Notes: generated by a model not told the origin, from the sequence alone. DNA of 8,078 nucleotides from an uncultured Chthoniobacterales bacterium (GCA_955652855.1 CATPCN010000741.1:1-8078); one strand, 5' to 3'; numbered from the stretch's first letter, positions 1 through 7,247 are shown. Program-made: numbers and translations.

Positions 1-97
1 CCCGCGAACACTTTTTCCGTCAGCGCATCTCGATTTAACGAAACCATCTCGACGCATTTTACATGACGCTGCAATGCCTTGCACGTAGATCATTTCC

Positions 98-1075
98 ATG
101 CAGAAAAGCGTGGCCGTCATCGGCGCGGGAGTTTCCGGTCTGACCTGCGCCATTGTTTTCGCCGAGCGCGGATATCGCACCGCGATCTTTGCGGAAGAAA
201 TCGGCCAGCAAACGACATCGGCCGCGGCCGGCGCGATTTGGTATCCGTACGATGCCGAGCCGTTCGACAAAGTGATCGCGTGGGCGCTCTCGACTTACAA
301 AATTCTTGTCGATCTTGCGCGCGAAACGGGCAGCGGCGTATCGATGATTGAGCAACTTAATTTTGCGCGCACCGCCAAAATTCAAATTCCGGACTGGGCG
401 GTTCCGCTCGGCGCGCGCCGCTTAAAGCAATCTGTCATTCTGAGCGAAGTCGAAGAATCTCTAACTATTTTCTCCTCCGGTTTCACGAGCGGCTTCACCA
501 TCACCGTTCCGCTCACCGACACGACGATCTATCTCGATTATCTGGCGAACCGATTCCAAAAAGCCGGCGGCGAAATCAACGCCGGCGTGCGCTTCGACAA
601 ACTTGAAGATGTCGATCCGACATTCGATCTCGTGATCAACTGCGCCGGCATCGGTGCGCGTGATCTTGTGCACGATCTCGATCTTGAACCGCATCGCGGC
701 CAGGTCGCGATCGTTCCCAAGATCGACAATTTCAAATGCGCAGTTGTGTGCGACGACGCGCCGCTCATGTACGCGATCCCGAGAAAGAACGATTGTCTTC
801 TCGGCGGCACAAACGAGGTGAGCGAAGATCGACATGTCGATCCAGTCACGACAAAAAACATCGTCGCCGAATGCAGTCGCGTTCTGAACATCGCCAGTCC
901 GCGCGTCATCGCGGAGCGAGTCGGCCTTCGCCCATTCCGCAAATCAGGCGTGCGCGTCGAAGCGGAAAAACTTCGCGACGGTCGCACTGTCATTCACAAT
1001 TATGGCCACGGCGGCGCCGGCTTCACCCTTTCCTGGGGGTGCGCCGAAAATGTGTTCAGGGTTAGCGTGCCATAA
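98..1075 (+). CDS. D-amino-acid oxidase (FAD-dependent, DAO family)
   Basis: The product (325 aa) should oxidatively deaminate D-amino acids to 2-oxo acids, ammonia and H2O2 with FAD. Visible landmarks are an N-terminal Rossmann dinucleotide motif (G9-A-G11-V-S-G14), AAGAIWYPY at 43-51 (equivalent to the AAGLWQPY of mammalian DAO), HRGQ at 199-202, Y225 in MYAIPR (matching the substrate-binding Tyr), R278 in GLRPF (matching the carboxylate-binding Arg), and the family signature HNYGHGGAG at 300-308 followed by WGCA at 313-316. The second active-site Tyr of the mammalian enzyme has no clear counterpart, which is usual in bacterial relatives. Length fits bacterial DAOs; the tail after WGCA is short. 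There is no signal peptide, so it is cytoplasmic. Residues about 112-124 derive from a dispersed repeat inserted in frame (see separate entry). No Shine-Dalgarno is evident; the start is chosen because the Rossmann strand begins immediately. Family assignment is secure; substrate preference is not readable. Confidence 0.9.
   Translation: MQKSVAVIGAGVSGLTCAIVFAERGYRTAIFAEEIGQQTTSAAAGAIWYPYDAEPFDKVIAWALSTYKILVDLARETGSGVSMIEQLNFARTAKIQIPDWAVPLGARRLKQSVILSEVEESLTIFSSGFTSGFTITVPLTDTTIYLDYLANRFQKAGGEINAGVRFDKLEDVDPTFDLVINCAGIGARDLVHDLDLEPHRGQVAIVPKIDNFKCAVVCDDAPLMYAIPRKNDCLLGGTNEVSEDRHVDPVTTKNIVAECSRVLNIASPRVIAERVGLRPFRKSGVRVEAEKLRDGRTVIHNYGHGGAGFTLSWGCAENVFRVSVP
308..316 (+). repeat. Over-represented word GTCGATCTT (first of nine)
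   Basis: GTCGATCTT occurs at 308-316, 3215-3223, 3304-3312, 3944-3952 and 7767-7775. Its complement AAGATCGAC occurs at 719-727, 825-833, 2457-2465 and 7903-7911. The 7767 and 7903 copies belong to the two arms of the same inverted repeat, leaving eight independent sites. T precedes the word in eight of nine cases and TT in six. Sites fall in different codon phases, on both strands and between genes. Function unknown. Confidence 0.6.
433..463 (+). repeat. Dispersed SEVEESL-type repeat inserted in the oxidase gene
   Basis: The stretch begins TGTCATTCTGAGCGAAG and continues to GAATCTCT. It matches a short interspersed sequence familiar from many environmental bacterial genomes, where its six-frame products appear as SERSEESL, LSEVEESL or VILSEAKNL. 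Here it is read in frame as residues 112-122 of the oxidase (S-V-I-L-S-E-V-E-E-S-L). Aligned by eye to mammalian and bacterial DAOs, this segment falls in the variable loop just before the strand leading to TTIYLDYL, and those homologues have nothing resembling it. The reading frame is preserved on both sides. Identification is from memory of the repeat family; no copy elsewhere in this window was seen. Confidence 0.75.
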
Positions 1076-1160
1076 CTCCCAAAGCCCTTCGCCGCCTTTA
1101 TCTTTAGACAGCAGATAATATTTCGTCGACGGGAATGGCGCGTCGCTGATCTTTGACCGG

Positions 1161-1538
1161 CTACTTAGCGGAGGACTTGCCCTTCAATTCGACCACGACC
1201 ACATCGAAGGCCTTGTCGCCGGTGTTCTCCGGCAGATGGACCTTGGCAACATCCGAGATGACGTCACCGGCCTTCACGTTGAAGTCCTGACTCTTGCCAT
1301 CCGGGAACGTGAACCTGCCTTTGGCGTCGGTCAGAAACACGGCCACGGTATTCGGATGCGAATGCATCGTCGACTTTTCACCGGGACCGTAATGCACTTT
1401 CAGCACCCGGACCTGTTCGTTCTCGAAAGCCACGGCGTAATGTTTCGCATCCACCTTTGCCGCGTCCTGCGCCCGCAGAATCACCGTAGCGCCCGCCAAC
1501 GCTACGACCGCTACAACTGACAGTATGACTCGCTTCAT
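1161..1538 (-). CDS. Secreted single-domain cupin protein
   Basis: The product is 125 aa. Residues 1-24 form a signal peptide: basic MKR, a hydrophobic core, then a probable cut after LRAQ, so the mature protein is periplasmic or secreted. The rest is a small cupin beta-barrel. Motif 1 is HYGPGEKSTMHSH followed by a beta-strand and KGRF, with the HxH metal pair; motif 2 is KAGDVI followed by a third His in KVHLPEN. The Glu usual in motif 1 is not evident. Such proteins bind a metal, but their substrates are generally unknown. The start is fixed by a strong GGAGG seven bases upstream; the longer in-frame reading that extends to 1796 overlaps the crystallin gene and has no such signal. It converges on the oxidase gene with an 85-nt gap and is last in the long minus-strand series. 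Confidence 0.85.
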   Translation of the reverse strand: MKRVILSVVAVVALAGATVILRAQDAAKVDAKHYAVAFENEQVRVLKVHYGPGEKSTMHSHPNTVAVFLTDAKGRFTFPDGKSQDFNVKAGDVISDVAKVHLPENTGDKAFDVVVVELKGKSSAK

Positions 1539-1545
1539 CACAATT

Positions 1546-1550
1546 CCTCC
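1546..1550 (-). promoter_or_regulatory. Strong Shine-Dalgarno of the cupin gene
   Basis: On the minus strand the sequence reads ACGGAGGAATTGTG followed by ATG. The GGAGG core is seven bases from the start codon. It is the clearest ribosome binding site in the window and decides the cupin start at 1538. Confidence 0.8.
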
Positions 1551-1592
1551 GTTTGGTTGCCACTTTTCACGTGGTTGGTTTATTTGTTGTGA

Positions 1593-1612
1593 CCGGGTGA
1601 CGTCCCACCCGG
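1593..1612. other. Perfect 7-bp inverted repeat after the crystallin gene
   Basis: CCGGGTG and CACCCGG are separated by a six-base loop (ACGTCC). The hairpin begins ten bases beyond the crystallin stop codon and lies in the leader of the cupin gene. Neither strand has a T-run after it, so it is not a standard intrinsic terminator. A 3'-end stabiliser, a weak attenuator or chance are all possible. Confidence 0.35.
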
Positions 1613-1621
1613 CAATACTTA

Positions 1622-2020
1622 CTACGTTAACGCAATCGCCTTGAAGGAACTGACCACATCGTCGGGGCCTTTCTCGGCGAAGAAGCTTTCGTAAAAGCCG
1701 GGACCAAGATCCCAGTGCGGCCCTTTGTAATATTCGTCGCGAAAAAATCGCCAGACGCCACTCACCACGATGAGACAGCTGATCCGGTCGTTCCAAAAAT
1801 CGCCGATGTAATTAAAACTCAAATTGGTGCGGGCGTAGGCGCCTTTGAAGCCGATGTGATCATAAATGACCAGCTCCGGCAGGCGAATGACATCTTTCAC
1901 CACGTCCACGTGGTCTTTGCCGGCGGCGCAGGCATGATAGCTCAACGAGCCCAATGTCCATTTTGTGTCGATGATGCAGCCATTATCTGGTGACAGTTCG
2001 GTTTTCGGGATTTGTCTCAT
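1622..2020 (-). CDS. Beta/gamma-crystallin domain protein (probable Ca2+ binder)
   Basis: From ATG 2020 the product is 132 aa, without signal peptide or membrane segment. After about 48 residues of unassigned N-terminus comes one crystallin domain of two Greek-key motifs. The first runs from LVIYDHIGFKG (50-60) to NDRIS (77-81); the second from SGVWRFFRDEYYKG (87-100) through LGPGFY to PDDVVSS (119-125). The family's calcium signature is N/D-N/D-x-x-S/T-S: DDVVSS (120-125) matches fully and NDRISC (77-82) lacks only the last Ser. Known microbial relatives bind Ca2+ and gain stability; cellular roles are mostly unknown. A GTG at 2095 would add 25 residues and overlap the end of glpX by 17 bases. 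I prefer ATG 2020 because the extension has low GC at third codon positions (10 of 25); neither start has a clear ribosome binding site. Confidence 0.75.
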   Translation of the reverse strand: MRQIPKTELSPDNGCIIDTKWTLGSLSYHACAAGKDHVDVVKDVIRLPELVIYDHIGFKGAYARTNLSFNYIGDFWNDRISCLIVVSGVWRFFRDEYYKGPHWDLGPGFYESFFAEKGPDDVVSSFKAIALT

Positions 2021-2078
2021 AAGCGGCGAAGTTTTTTTGATTTGAGCAAATGGCAAACGTTGTGTCGAGCGCGAGATT

Positions 2079-3155
2079 TTAGATCGTGTGCTCACGCTTA
2101 TCGGAGCGGAGCCGGATTGTTTTCGTCTGCAAATCGTGCGAGGCGCGAATGAAACGCACGGTCTTGCTCTTGGCTCGCATCAAAATGGAATGTGTGATGG
2201 CAGTAAGGCCTTGCGATTTTACACCGCGCAAAAGTGCGCTGTCGCTGATGCCGGTCGCGCAAAAGATGATGTTCTTGCCGTTGGCCAGATCGTCCGCGAG
2301 AAAAATTTGATCCAGCTGTTTTTCGCAGCCTTCGTCGACCAATTTTTTTCGCTCCTTCTCGTCGCACGGCCACATCTTGCACTGCATGTCGCCACCCAGA
2401 CATTTGATTCCCGCGGCAGCGAGCACAGCCTCAGGCGATCCGCCGATGCCGAGATAAAGATCGACATTGCTCTCTGGAATCGCCGGCGCCATCGCCGCAG
2501 CGATATCGCCCTCGCTGATCATGCGCAACGACGCGCCGGCCGCGCGGATTTCATCGACAATTTCTTTATGCCGCGGCCGATCGAGCATCATAACGACGAC
2601 GTCCTGAACCCGTTTCTCCAGCGCACGCGCGACAACCGCCAGTGTCTCGGCAACCGGCGCTTCGAGCTGCAATCCGTCGCCGCGTTTCTGTGTGTAAGCG
2701 ATCACGCTCGGCCCGTAGGACAGCTTCGTCATATAATATGAGGGCACATCGCGCAGCGCGACTTTTACTCCCTCTTCCGGACTGGCCGCTGCGATACAAC
2801 TGATCGAATTCGGCGCGCCTTTCGAAATATTCGTTGTGCCATCGATCGGATCGATCGCGATGTCGAACTGCGGCGCGCCCGGAAGCCAGGTGCCAAGCTG
2901 TTCGCCTTTGAAAATGCCGGGCGCGTCGTCTTTGATTCCTTCACCGATCACGACTTCACCGCAGATGTTCATGAGATCGAACATGCCGCGCATTGCATCG
3001 CAGGCGGCGGCGTCGGCGCTCTCCTTGTCGCCGCGTCCGAGCCAGCGCAATGAATTGAGCGCGGCCGCTTCAGTCGCGCGCACAAAATCGAACTCAATGA
3101 TGCGCTCGATGTCGTGATAATTTTGCTTTGGCAGGCGCGGCATGGCGGCGCTCAT
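2079..3155 (-). CDS. glpX: Fructose-1,6-bisphosphatase class II (GlpX)
   Basis: The 358-aa product hydrolyses fructose 1,6-bisphosphate to fructose 6-phosphate in gluconeogenesis; some relatives also act on sedoheptulose 1,7-bisphosphate. It belongs to the lithium-sensitive phosphatase superfamily. Metal-site elements are GEGIKDDAP (71-79) and the hallmark DPIDGTT (102-108). GlpX-specific stretches include FDFVRATEAAALNSLRWLGR near the N-terminus, ISEGDIAAAM (213-222), GIGGSPEAVLAAAG (236-249) and MQCKMWP. Length is slightly above the usual 320-340 aa because of short N- and C-terminal extensions. ATG 3155 is chosen; ATG 3143 (MPRLPKQ) and a TTG at 3182 are alternatives and none has a good Shine-Dalgarno. 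It lies 66 nt downstream of the MFS gene on the same strand, with no functional link visible. Cytoplasmic housekeeping enzyme; identification is secure. Confidence 0.95.
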   Translation of the reverse strand: MSAAMPRLPKQNYHDIERIIEFDFVRATEAAALNSLRWLGRGDKESADAAACDAMRGMFDLMNICGEVVIGEGIKDDAPGIFKGEQLGTWLPGAPQFDIAIDPIDGTTNISKGAPNSISCIAAASPEEGVKVALRDVPSYYMTKLSYGPSVIAYTQKRGDGLQLEAPVAETLAVVARALEKRVQDVVVMMLDRPRHKEIVDEIRAAGASLRMISEGDIAAAMAPAIPESNVDLYLGIGGSPEAVLAAAGIKCLGGDMQCKMWPCDEKERKKLVDEGCEKQLDQIFLADDLANGKNIIFCATGISDSALLRGVKSQGLTAITHSILMRAKSKTVRFIRASHDLQTKTIRLRSDKREHTI

Positions 3156-3221
3156 TTTCACACCAGTGAAGTGCGGTGACAAGTCGCGCGCCGAAAAATC
3201 GCGTACGGCTCGTTGTCGATC

Positions 3222-4520
3222 TTACTGCGGCGGCGGTTCCGGCGCGATAAAACCGGAAGTGACGCCTTCCGGCGCAATTGCTTCCGGAACTTCGGGCTTA
3301 CTTGTCGATCTTGCCGGCATCGGCTCTTGCTTAATGCGTGTGGACATCAACATGGCGGTGAAGAGCAACGCCGCGCCGAGATAATACGGCGCGCCCGGCA
3401 GTTGAAACGAATGCGCCGGATTAATGAACCAGCCAAAGATTCGCGAAAACAAAATCGGACCAATGATGAATGTGATTGAGCGCAGACTGCCGAGCGCGCC
3501 TTGCAGTTCGCCTTGTTCGCGTTCGCTCACCCGGCGCGTCATCATGCCCTGCGCGGCCGGCATGGAAATATTCCACATCGAGATCACCGGAATCGACGCG
3601 AGATAGAACGCTCCGCTGCGAGCGAGTCCCGCGATGAGCATGCCGCTCGCGCCGAAAAATTGGCCGATGTACAAGGTGCGGCGCTCGCCGAAGCGTTTCA
3701 CCATTCGCGGCGTCAATCCAGCCGAGATCGCAGCGGTACAGACACCGACGACCGCGAGCGAAAGACCGATCATGCTTTGGCTCCAGGCGTATCGATAAAT
3801 CGCGTAGAGCGCCCAAACCGTGAAGACATTGTGCGCGGTGTAAGCGAGAAACTGGATCGTGGCCAAACGCCAGAGCTCATGATGCGACCGCAGCAAAACG
3901 AGCGAGCCGAGCGGATTGGCGCGGCGCAGCGTGAAATTTTTTCGTCGATCTTGCGCGAGCGATTCCGGCACGAACAAATATCCCCAAAGCCAATTCGCGA
4001 GACTGAATCCGGCCGCGATCCAAAATGGCAAACGCGGACTGATATCGCCGAGCGGACCACCGATCGCCGGGCCCAGAACAAAACCCAAACCGAAGGCCAC
4101 ACCGATCATTCCAAAAGCGCCGGCGCGTTTTTCTCTCGGCACAACATCGGCGATGTAGGCCATCGCCGTTGGAATGCTCGAAGCGGTCACACCGGAAATG
4201 ATGCGGCCGAGAAAAAGCCAGCTCATGCTCGGCGCGAGCGCCATCACGATGTAGTCGAGACCGAGTCCCAAGTTGGACAACAAGATCACCGGACGCCGCC
4301 CGAAGCGATCGGACAAGACGCCGAGCACCGGTGAGAAAAAGAATTGCATCCCGGCGAAGACAAGACCGAACCATCCGTTCCAATTGGCCGCGCTCTTCAT
4401 GTTTCCGCCCATGAAATCGAGGATCAATTTCGGCAGGACCGGCGCGATCAGGCCCACCGCCAGCATGTCGAGCGTGACGGTGACCAAAATAAAAGTGACG
4501 GCAGCTTTGCGCGGGTTCAT
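3222..4520 (-). CDS. MFS drug:H+ antiporter, TetA-like (TCR/Tet family)
   Basis: This 432-aa inner-membrane protein has about twelve hydrophobic segments and the DHA1 signatures of tetracycline-type efflux proteins: LDMLAVGLIAPVLP with D18 in helix 1, motif A GVLSDRFGRRP (67-77), LDYIVMALAP with D89, FLGRIISGVTAS (103-114, motif B Arg106), and the antiporter motif C GFVLGPAIGGPLG (146-158). The second half carries GERRTLYIG and RQ-like EREQGELQGALGSLRS (333-348), as in TetA. A proline-rich cytoplasmic tail (about 396-432) is not typical of TetA. Many chromosomal members in environmental bacteria carry this annotation without conferring tetracycline resistance, so the substrate is left open. 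No tetR-like regulator is adjacent. It starts 44 nt after the glycosyltransferase gene and may be co-transcribed with it. Confidence 0.88.
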   Translation of the reverse strand: MNPRKAAVTFILVTVTLDMLAVGLIAPVLPKLILDFMGGNMKSAANWNGWFGLVFAGMQFFFSPVLGVLSDRFGRRPVILLSNLGLGLDYIVMALAPSMSWLFLGRIISGVTASSIPTAMAYIADVVPREKRAGAFGMIGVAFGLGFVLGPAIGGPLGDISPRLPFWIAAGFSLANWLWGYLFVPESLAQDRRKNFTLRRANPLGSLVLLRSHHELWRLATIQFLAYTAHNVFTVWALYAIYRYAWSQSMIGLSLAVVGVCTAAISAGLTPRMVKRFGERRTLYIGQFFGASGMLIAGLARSGAFYLASIPVISMWNISMPAAQGMMTRRVSEREQGELQGALGSLRSITFIIGPILFSRIFGWFINPAHSFQLPGAPYYLGAALLFTAMLMSTRIKQEPMPARSTSKPEVPEAIAPEGVTSGFIAPEPPPQ

Positions 4521-4564
4521 TAGATAGACATAAAAAAGAACGACATTGAATTACGGCGACTTTG

Positions 4565-5449
4565 TTAGCGCCCAAAGCGGGCACGCACTCGCTGCCAGAA
4601 CGAGCGCCGCGTTTTACCTGCCGGCAACGTGACCTCACCGGGCCACAGTTCCGGCGCGAAGAGCGCAACTAATTTATGGATCTCCGGATCATCGACCAGC
4701 CGACCCTCCGCGTGTAAACGCAGCAGGATGCGGCGGATTTCGCCTTGGTTGAACTTCGCGAAAACTCTGAAGCGGTCATCTTTCCACGGGCGGTCGTCAC
4801 CGATGTGAAACGTCAGGTGGAGGTCTTTCAAAAACCCGTACTTTTGCGCGTGGCAGATAAGATTGATCTCGAGCGCTTTTCCGAACCAGTGCGCGCCAAT
4901 GCAGGCATGACCCAGATCGTAACGCGTGTAGGCTTCGCGGCGGAAGACAAAGCAATCGATGCCCGAATGTTCCGTCCCAGGATCGGCATACATTTGGGGT
5001 AGTTCCGTGGGGCTCGTGTACTTTTTTGAAATTGTCCGCCGCGTGATTGTGACCGCGTCATATTCTTTTTCCAGCAGAGACGCGACGCTGGTGTAAAAAT
5101 GCGGCATGAGCGCGATATCGACATTTGTATAAATGAAGTAGTCCGCGTCCGGCGCGACTTCCGCGAGCCTTGCCAGAATGTCGGAGATGAGCGGCAATTT
5201 CCGTTGCACGCCGAACTCGCCGAAATCCAGCACCGAACGATCGAGCGGCCGAGCTCTGTGAAAATCCGGCGGCACGCCACCTTCATCCTCCGGGTAATGC
5301 GTGGCAAATACCGTCACATCTACTTTTCCTTGCGCCCATTCACGTGCGACGCGGATGCTTTCAAATGTCACCGGCTGCGCAATGAAAAGGTCGGATGAAG
5401 GTTGCACCTTCACCGGGTTAATGATGTGAGCGAATTTCTTTCCGCTCAT
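4565..5449 (-). CDS. Putative GT-A-like glycosyltransferase
   Basis: The 294-aa product has no signal peptide or membrane helix. I do not recognise a named family. Features recalling GT-A fold glycosyltransferases are a strand ending in DYFIYTNVDI (103-112), where NVD sits where the DxD-type nucleotide-sugar/metal motif lies; SGIDCFVFRREAY (162-174), like the acceptor-site G-x-D strand; GAHWFGKALE; and FHIGDDRPW (214-222), which could supply the late metal-binding His. The C-terminus is basic (RRSFWQRVRARFGR). Its ATG lies three bases beyond the TAG of the upstream sulfotransferase, implying translational coupling, so it probably acts with the two sulfotransferases on one glycan or lipid. GC content is host-like, unlike the sulfotransferase genes. 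Confidence that it is a gene is high; the enzymatic call is moderate. Confidence 0.6.
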   Translation of the reverse strand: MSGKKFAHIINPVKVQPSSDLFIAQPVTFESIRVAREWAQGKVDVTVFATHYPEDEGGVPPDFHRARPLDRSVLDFGEFGVQRKLPLISDILARLAEVAPDADYFIYTNVDIALMPHFYTSVASLLEKEYDAVTITRRTISKKYTSPTELPQMYADPGTEHSGIDCFVFRREAYTRYDLGHACIGAHWFGKALEINLICHAQKYGFLKDLHLTFHIGDDRPWKDDRFRVFAKFNQGEIRRILLRLHAEGRLVDDPEIHKLVALFAPELWPGEVTLPAGKTRRSFWQRVRARFGR

Positions 5450-5452
5450 TCG

Positions 5453-6217
5453 CTAGATTGAGTAGCCAAGGCGCAAAAGTGTTTCCGTGTTGTCACGGAG
5501 ATACCTTTGATACAATTCGCCCGTAAAATACTGCCGCCACTGGCCGCTTTTTCCTTTGCGAAAAAAATTGCCTTGTTGCTCGATCTCCTCACCGCCGAAC
5601 TTTTCCTCAATGGATTTGAGTTGAGCAAATGAGCTCTTCGCCACGGCTGCGGCTAAGGTTGCTTCATCACACTCGATGCCTGCGAAAGCAGCCACTTTCA
5701 ATGCCCATTCGCCGAATCGCTCTAGCATGCGCTCGTATTGTAGCAGGAGCACGCGATCTGGATGTGAATACGCAAAATCCAATGCTGCGCTCACATGTTC
5801 TCGCCACGAGCCGAACTTGGAGGCCAGTGGCGAAAATGCGAAATCGTCAAAGCTTCCCTCGAAAACCTTGTTCCCCTTCACATAGTAGTAATAAGAAACC
5901 AATGCATCACGCCCATCTCGGTAGATATAAATGAATTTCGGGTAGGAGTCGTAATAAGGATGATGGGATTTTATGTAGCGGCGGCCTTGCCACTCGGCCA
6001 GAGCAGACGCTGACTTGTGGATGTCGGGCACATAATTTTCGATATTCCTGAACGTGATCGTCTCATGAGGAGCCAATAGATTTGCTAGCAAGAACCTCAT
6101 CCAAGTGTTGCCGGATCTGGGATATGAGACAACGAACAAGTCGTCATTCCGCACACTGCCAATCGGCAGTGCCGCGGCAGCAGTTGCTTGAGGCCGTGAG
6201 AATTTGGAGAGTCCCAT
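5453..6217 (-). CDS. PAPS-dependent sulfotransferase (Sulfotransfer_1 type)
   Basis: The 254-aa cytoplasmic enzyme should transfer sulfate from PAPS to a hydroxyl or amine acceptor. All family landmarks are present. The 5'-phosphosulfate loop is SYPRSGNTWMR (31-41); a K-S-H-H-P element at 83-87 probably gives the catalytic His; the 3'-phosphate site is YIYRDGRDALVS (97-108), including Arg100 and Ser108; and RKGKSGQWRQYFT (220-232) corresponds to the RKGxxGDWKxxFT signature. This is the cytosolic (steroid/phenol/small-molecule) sulfotransferase architecture rather than the Golgi type, but the acceptor cannot be read. ATG 6217 is preceded by GAAAG at short spacing. It is the middle gene of a tight trio, 47 nt after the other sulfotransferase and 3 nt before the glycosyltransferase. 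Base composition is mixed and drops to 37 % GC over 5881-5940. Confidence 0.9.
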   Translation of the reverse strand: MGLSKFSRPQATAAAALPIGSVRNDDLFVVSYPRSGNTWMRFLLANLLAPHETITFRNIENYVPDIHKSASALAEWQGRRYIKSHHPYYDSYPKFIYIYRDGRDALVSYYYYVKGNKVFEGSFDDFAFSPLASKFGSWREHVSAALDFAYSHPDRVLLLQYERMLERFGEWALKVAAFAGIECDEATLAAAVAKSSFAQLKSIEEKFGGEEIEQQGNFFRKGKSGQWRQYFTGELYQRYLRDNTETLLRLGYSI

Positions 6218-6264
6218 TCTTTCAATTGCACGTGGCCGCGATCAACATTCCATCTGGTCGCGAC

Positions 6265-7107
6265 TTATGTTCGAATCTTGGGTATCCCTTTAGTTTCGTA
6301 TTCCACGCTAGAGTATCCTAACGTATCCAAGACCTCCTTAAACTTCCTGTTCAGGTGCAGGATAGTGCCCGCTTTGAGCTTATCCTCATAATCCCCGGGG
6401 GTAACTTTACGTTTGTGCGACCAGATATGTTCTTCATTCGGTTCGACCGTGTGAGAATAACGGTTCGCAACCATGTCATGTGTCCTCTCGCCATCTTCTA
6501 ATTCGAACGCCGATAATATTTTTCTCAGCCAACTTGGGAAATCCAGCACCATCTCTTCATAGGAAACAAGGATCGCGTTTGGTCTCGGGACAACGTCCGA
6601 AAGATACCGAGCATATCTTTCGTAAACGTTACCGGCATGTTTTTTGAACTTCAAACCGGTCCCGTATTCCCCCTGATATGAGTGAAAGTTGTCTGCCACC
6701 ATATCTAAGACAAACTGATCGATTCCCGCTTCGGCAACCTTCTTTCGATACCCTGTGTTAGGTTCAACGTCTCCGGAGTGCATGAAGCAATAGGAAAAGA
6801 ACATCGAGGTCAGAACATCTCTAGGATCCCGGAGATGAAGGATGATTCTGGCGGCAGGCAAAGCCTTGCTTGAAACGAAAAAACGAATCGGGCCAAAACA
6901 TCCGTTTCTTTCTGCAATGAAGTCGTTCCCAGCGAACATACGATCAACGGGCAAAGGTTCCCCGCCTTTATTCGCTGAATAATAATTTATCTTGTTTAAG
7001 TCGCATATCTCCCTAAGCACCCGATGCAGCACCATCAATCCCGCCTTATGGATGGTGAACGCGACGACCTTACTGCGTACGGGACGGAACGGCTCTTCAG
7101 AAGACAT
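6265..7107 (-). CDS. Divergent sulfotransferase-family protein
   Basis: The 280-aa product shares the core of PAPS sulfotransferases with an unusual first motif. The 5'-phosphosulfate loop reads TIHKAGLMVLHRVL (18-31): the essential Lys21 and Gly23 are kept, but L24-M25 replace the Thr/Ser pair that normally follows. The 3'-phosphate site is good: ILHLRDPRDVLTS (89-101), with Arg93 and Ser101. VSYEEMVLDFPSWLRKI (181-197) is the usual helix before the C-terminal lobe, and SHKRKVTPGDYEDKL (230-244) resembles the C-terminal RKG/PGD region. It differs enough from its neighbour to be a separate lineage with its own acceptor. It is the first gene of the minus-strand series. It is the most AT-rich gene here: the 60-base lines at 6601, 6781 and 6961 hold 40, 45 and 38 % GC, against 62 % at 3661, which suggests transfer. 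Confidence 0.8.
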   Translation of the reverse strand: MSSEEPFRPVRSKVVAFTIHKAGLMVLHRVLREICDLNKINYYSANKGGEPLPVDRMFAGNDFIAERNGCFGPIRFFVSSKALPAARIILHLRDPRDVLTSMFFSYCFMHSGDVEPNTGYRKKVAEAGIDQFVLDMVADNFHSYQGEYGTGLKFKKHAGNVYERYARYLSDVVPRPNAILVSYEEMVLDFPSWLRKILSAFELEDGERTHDMVANRYSHTVEPNEEHIWSHKRKVTPGDYEDKLKAGTILHLNRKFKEVLDTLGYSSVEYETKGIPKIRT

Positions 7108-7247
7108 CTTAGACTACGTAGCCTCCACTCCGTTCAAGATCGGGATATCGCGCTGAGATGTCGAGACGACGCAGCGCGCCGTCGCGTCCTTTTGTTTGGG
7201 GATGACGGCGCATGCCCCTCCATCGACTTGTGTTAATCTGTGGCACA
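7108..7247. other. Divergent intergenic region
   Basis: These 140 bases separate the start codons of the divergently oriented sulfotransferase and SET genes, so both promoters probably lie here. I see no convincing -35/-10 pair, operator or strong Shine-Dalgarno. Composition shifts from AT-rich to host-like across it, marking the right edge of the AT-rich block. Confidence 0.4.

Noticed and set aside
1076..1160. A minus-strand open frame through the oxidase-cupin gap that looks protein-like (contains KYYLLSKDKGGEGLW).
   Set aside because: It has no start codon of its own, continues as a shadow into the oxidase and cupin genes, and I recognise no family. It could be a relic, but that cannot be supported.
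1539..1796. A longer cupin reading that starts at 1796.
   Set aside because: The extension overlaps the crystallin gene in another frame, lacks a signal, and would bury the obvious signal peptide and Shine-Dalgarno at 1538-1550.
2088..2741. A plus-strand open frame opposite glpX (217 codons).
   Set aside because: The composition is that of an antisense shadow, and glpX motifs occupy the other strand throughout.
3501..4334. A long plus-strand open frame opposite the MFS gene (277 codons).
   Set aside because: It is very rich in Arg, His, Asp and Glu, the usual shadow of a GC-rich membrane-protein gene; the minus-strand frame has clear MFS motifs.
3222..4520. Calling the MFS gene a tetracycline-resistance determinant.
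   Set aside because: Family similarity to TetA is real, but chromosomal DHA1 proteins with these motifs have many substrates; there is no adjacent tetR or mobile context.
4565..7107. A phage-defence or toxin-antitoxin system in the AT-rich block.
   Set aside because: The genes are recognisable as sulfotransferases and a glycosyltransferase-like enzyme; no nuclease, toxin or defence motif is visible.
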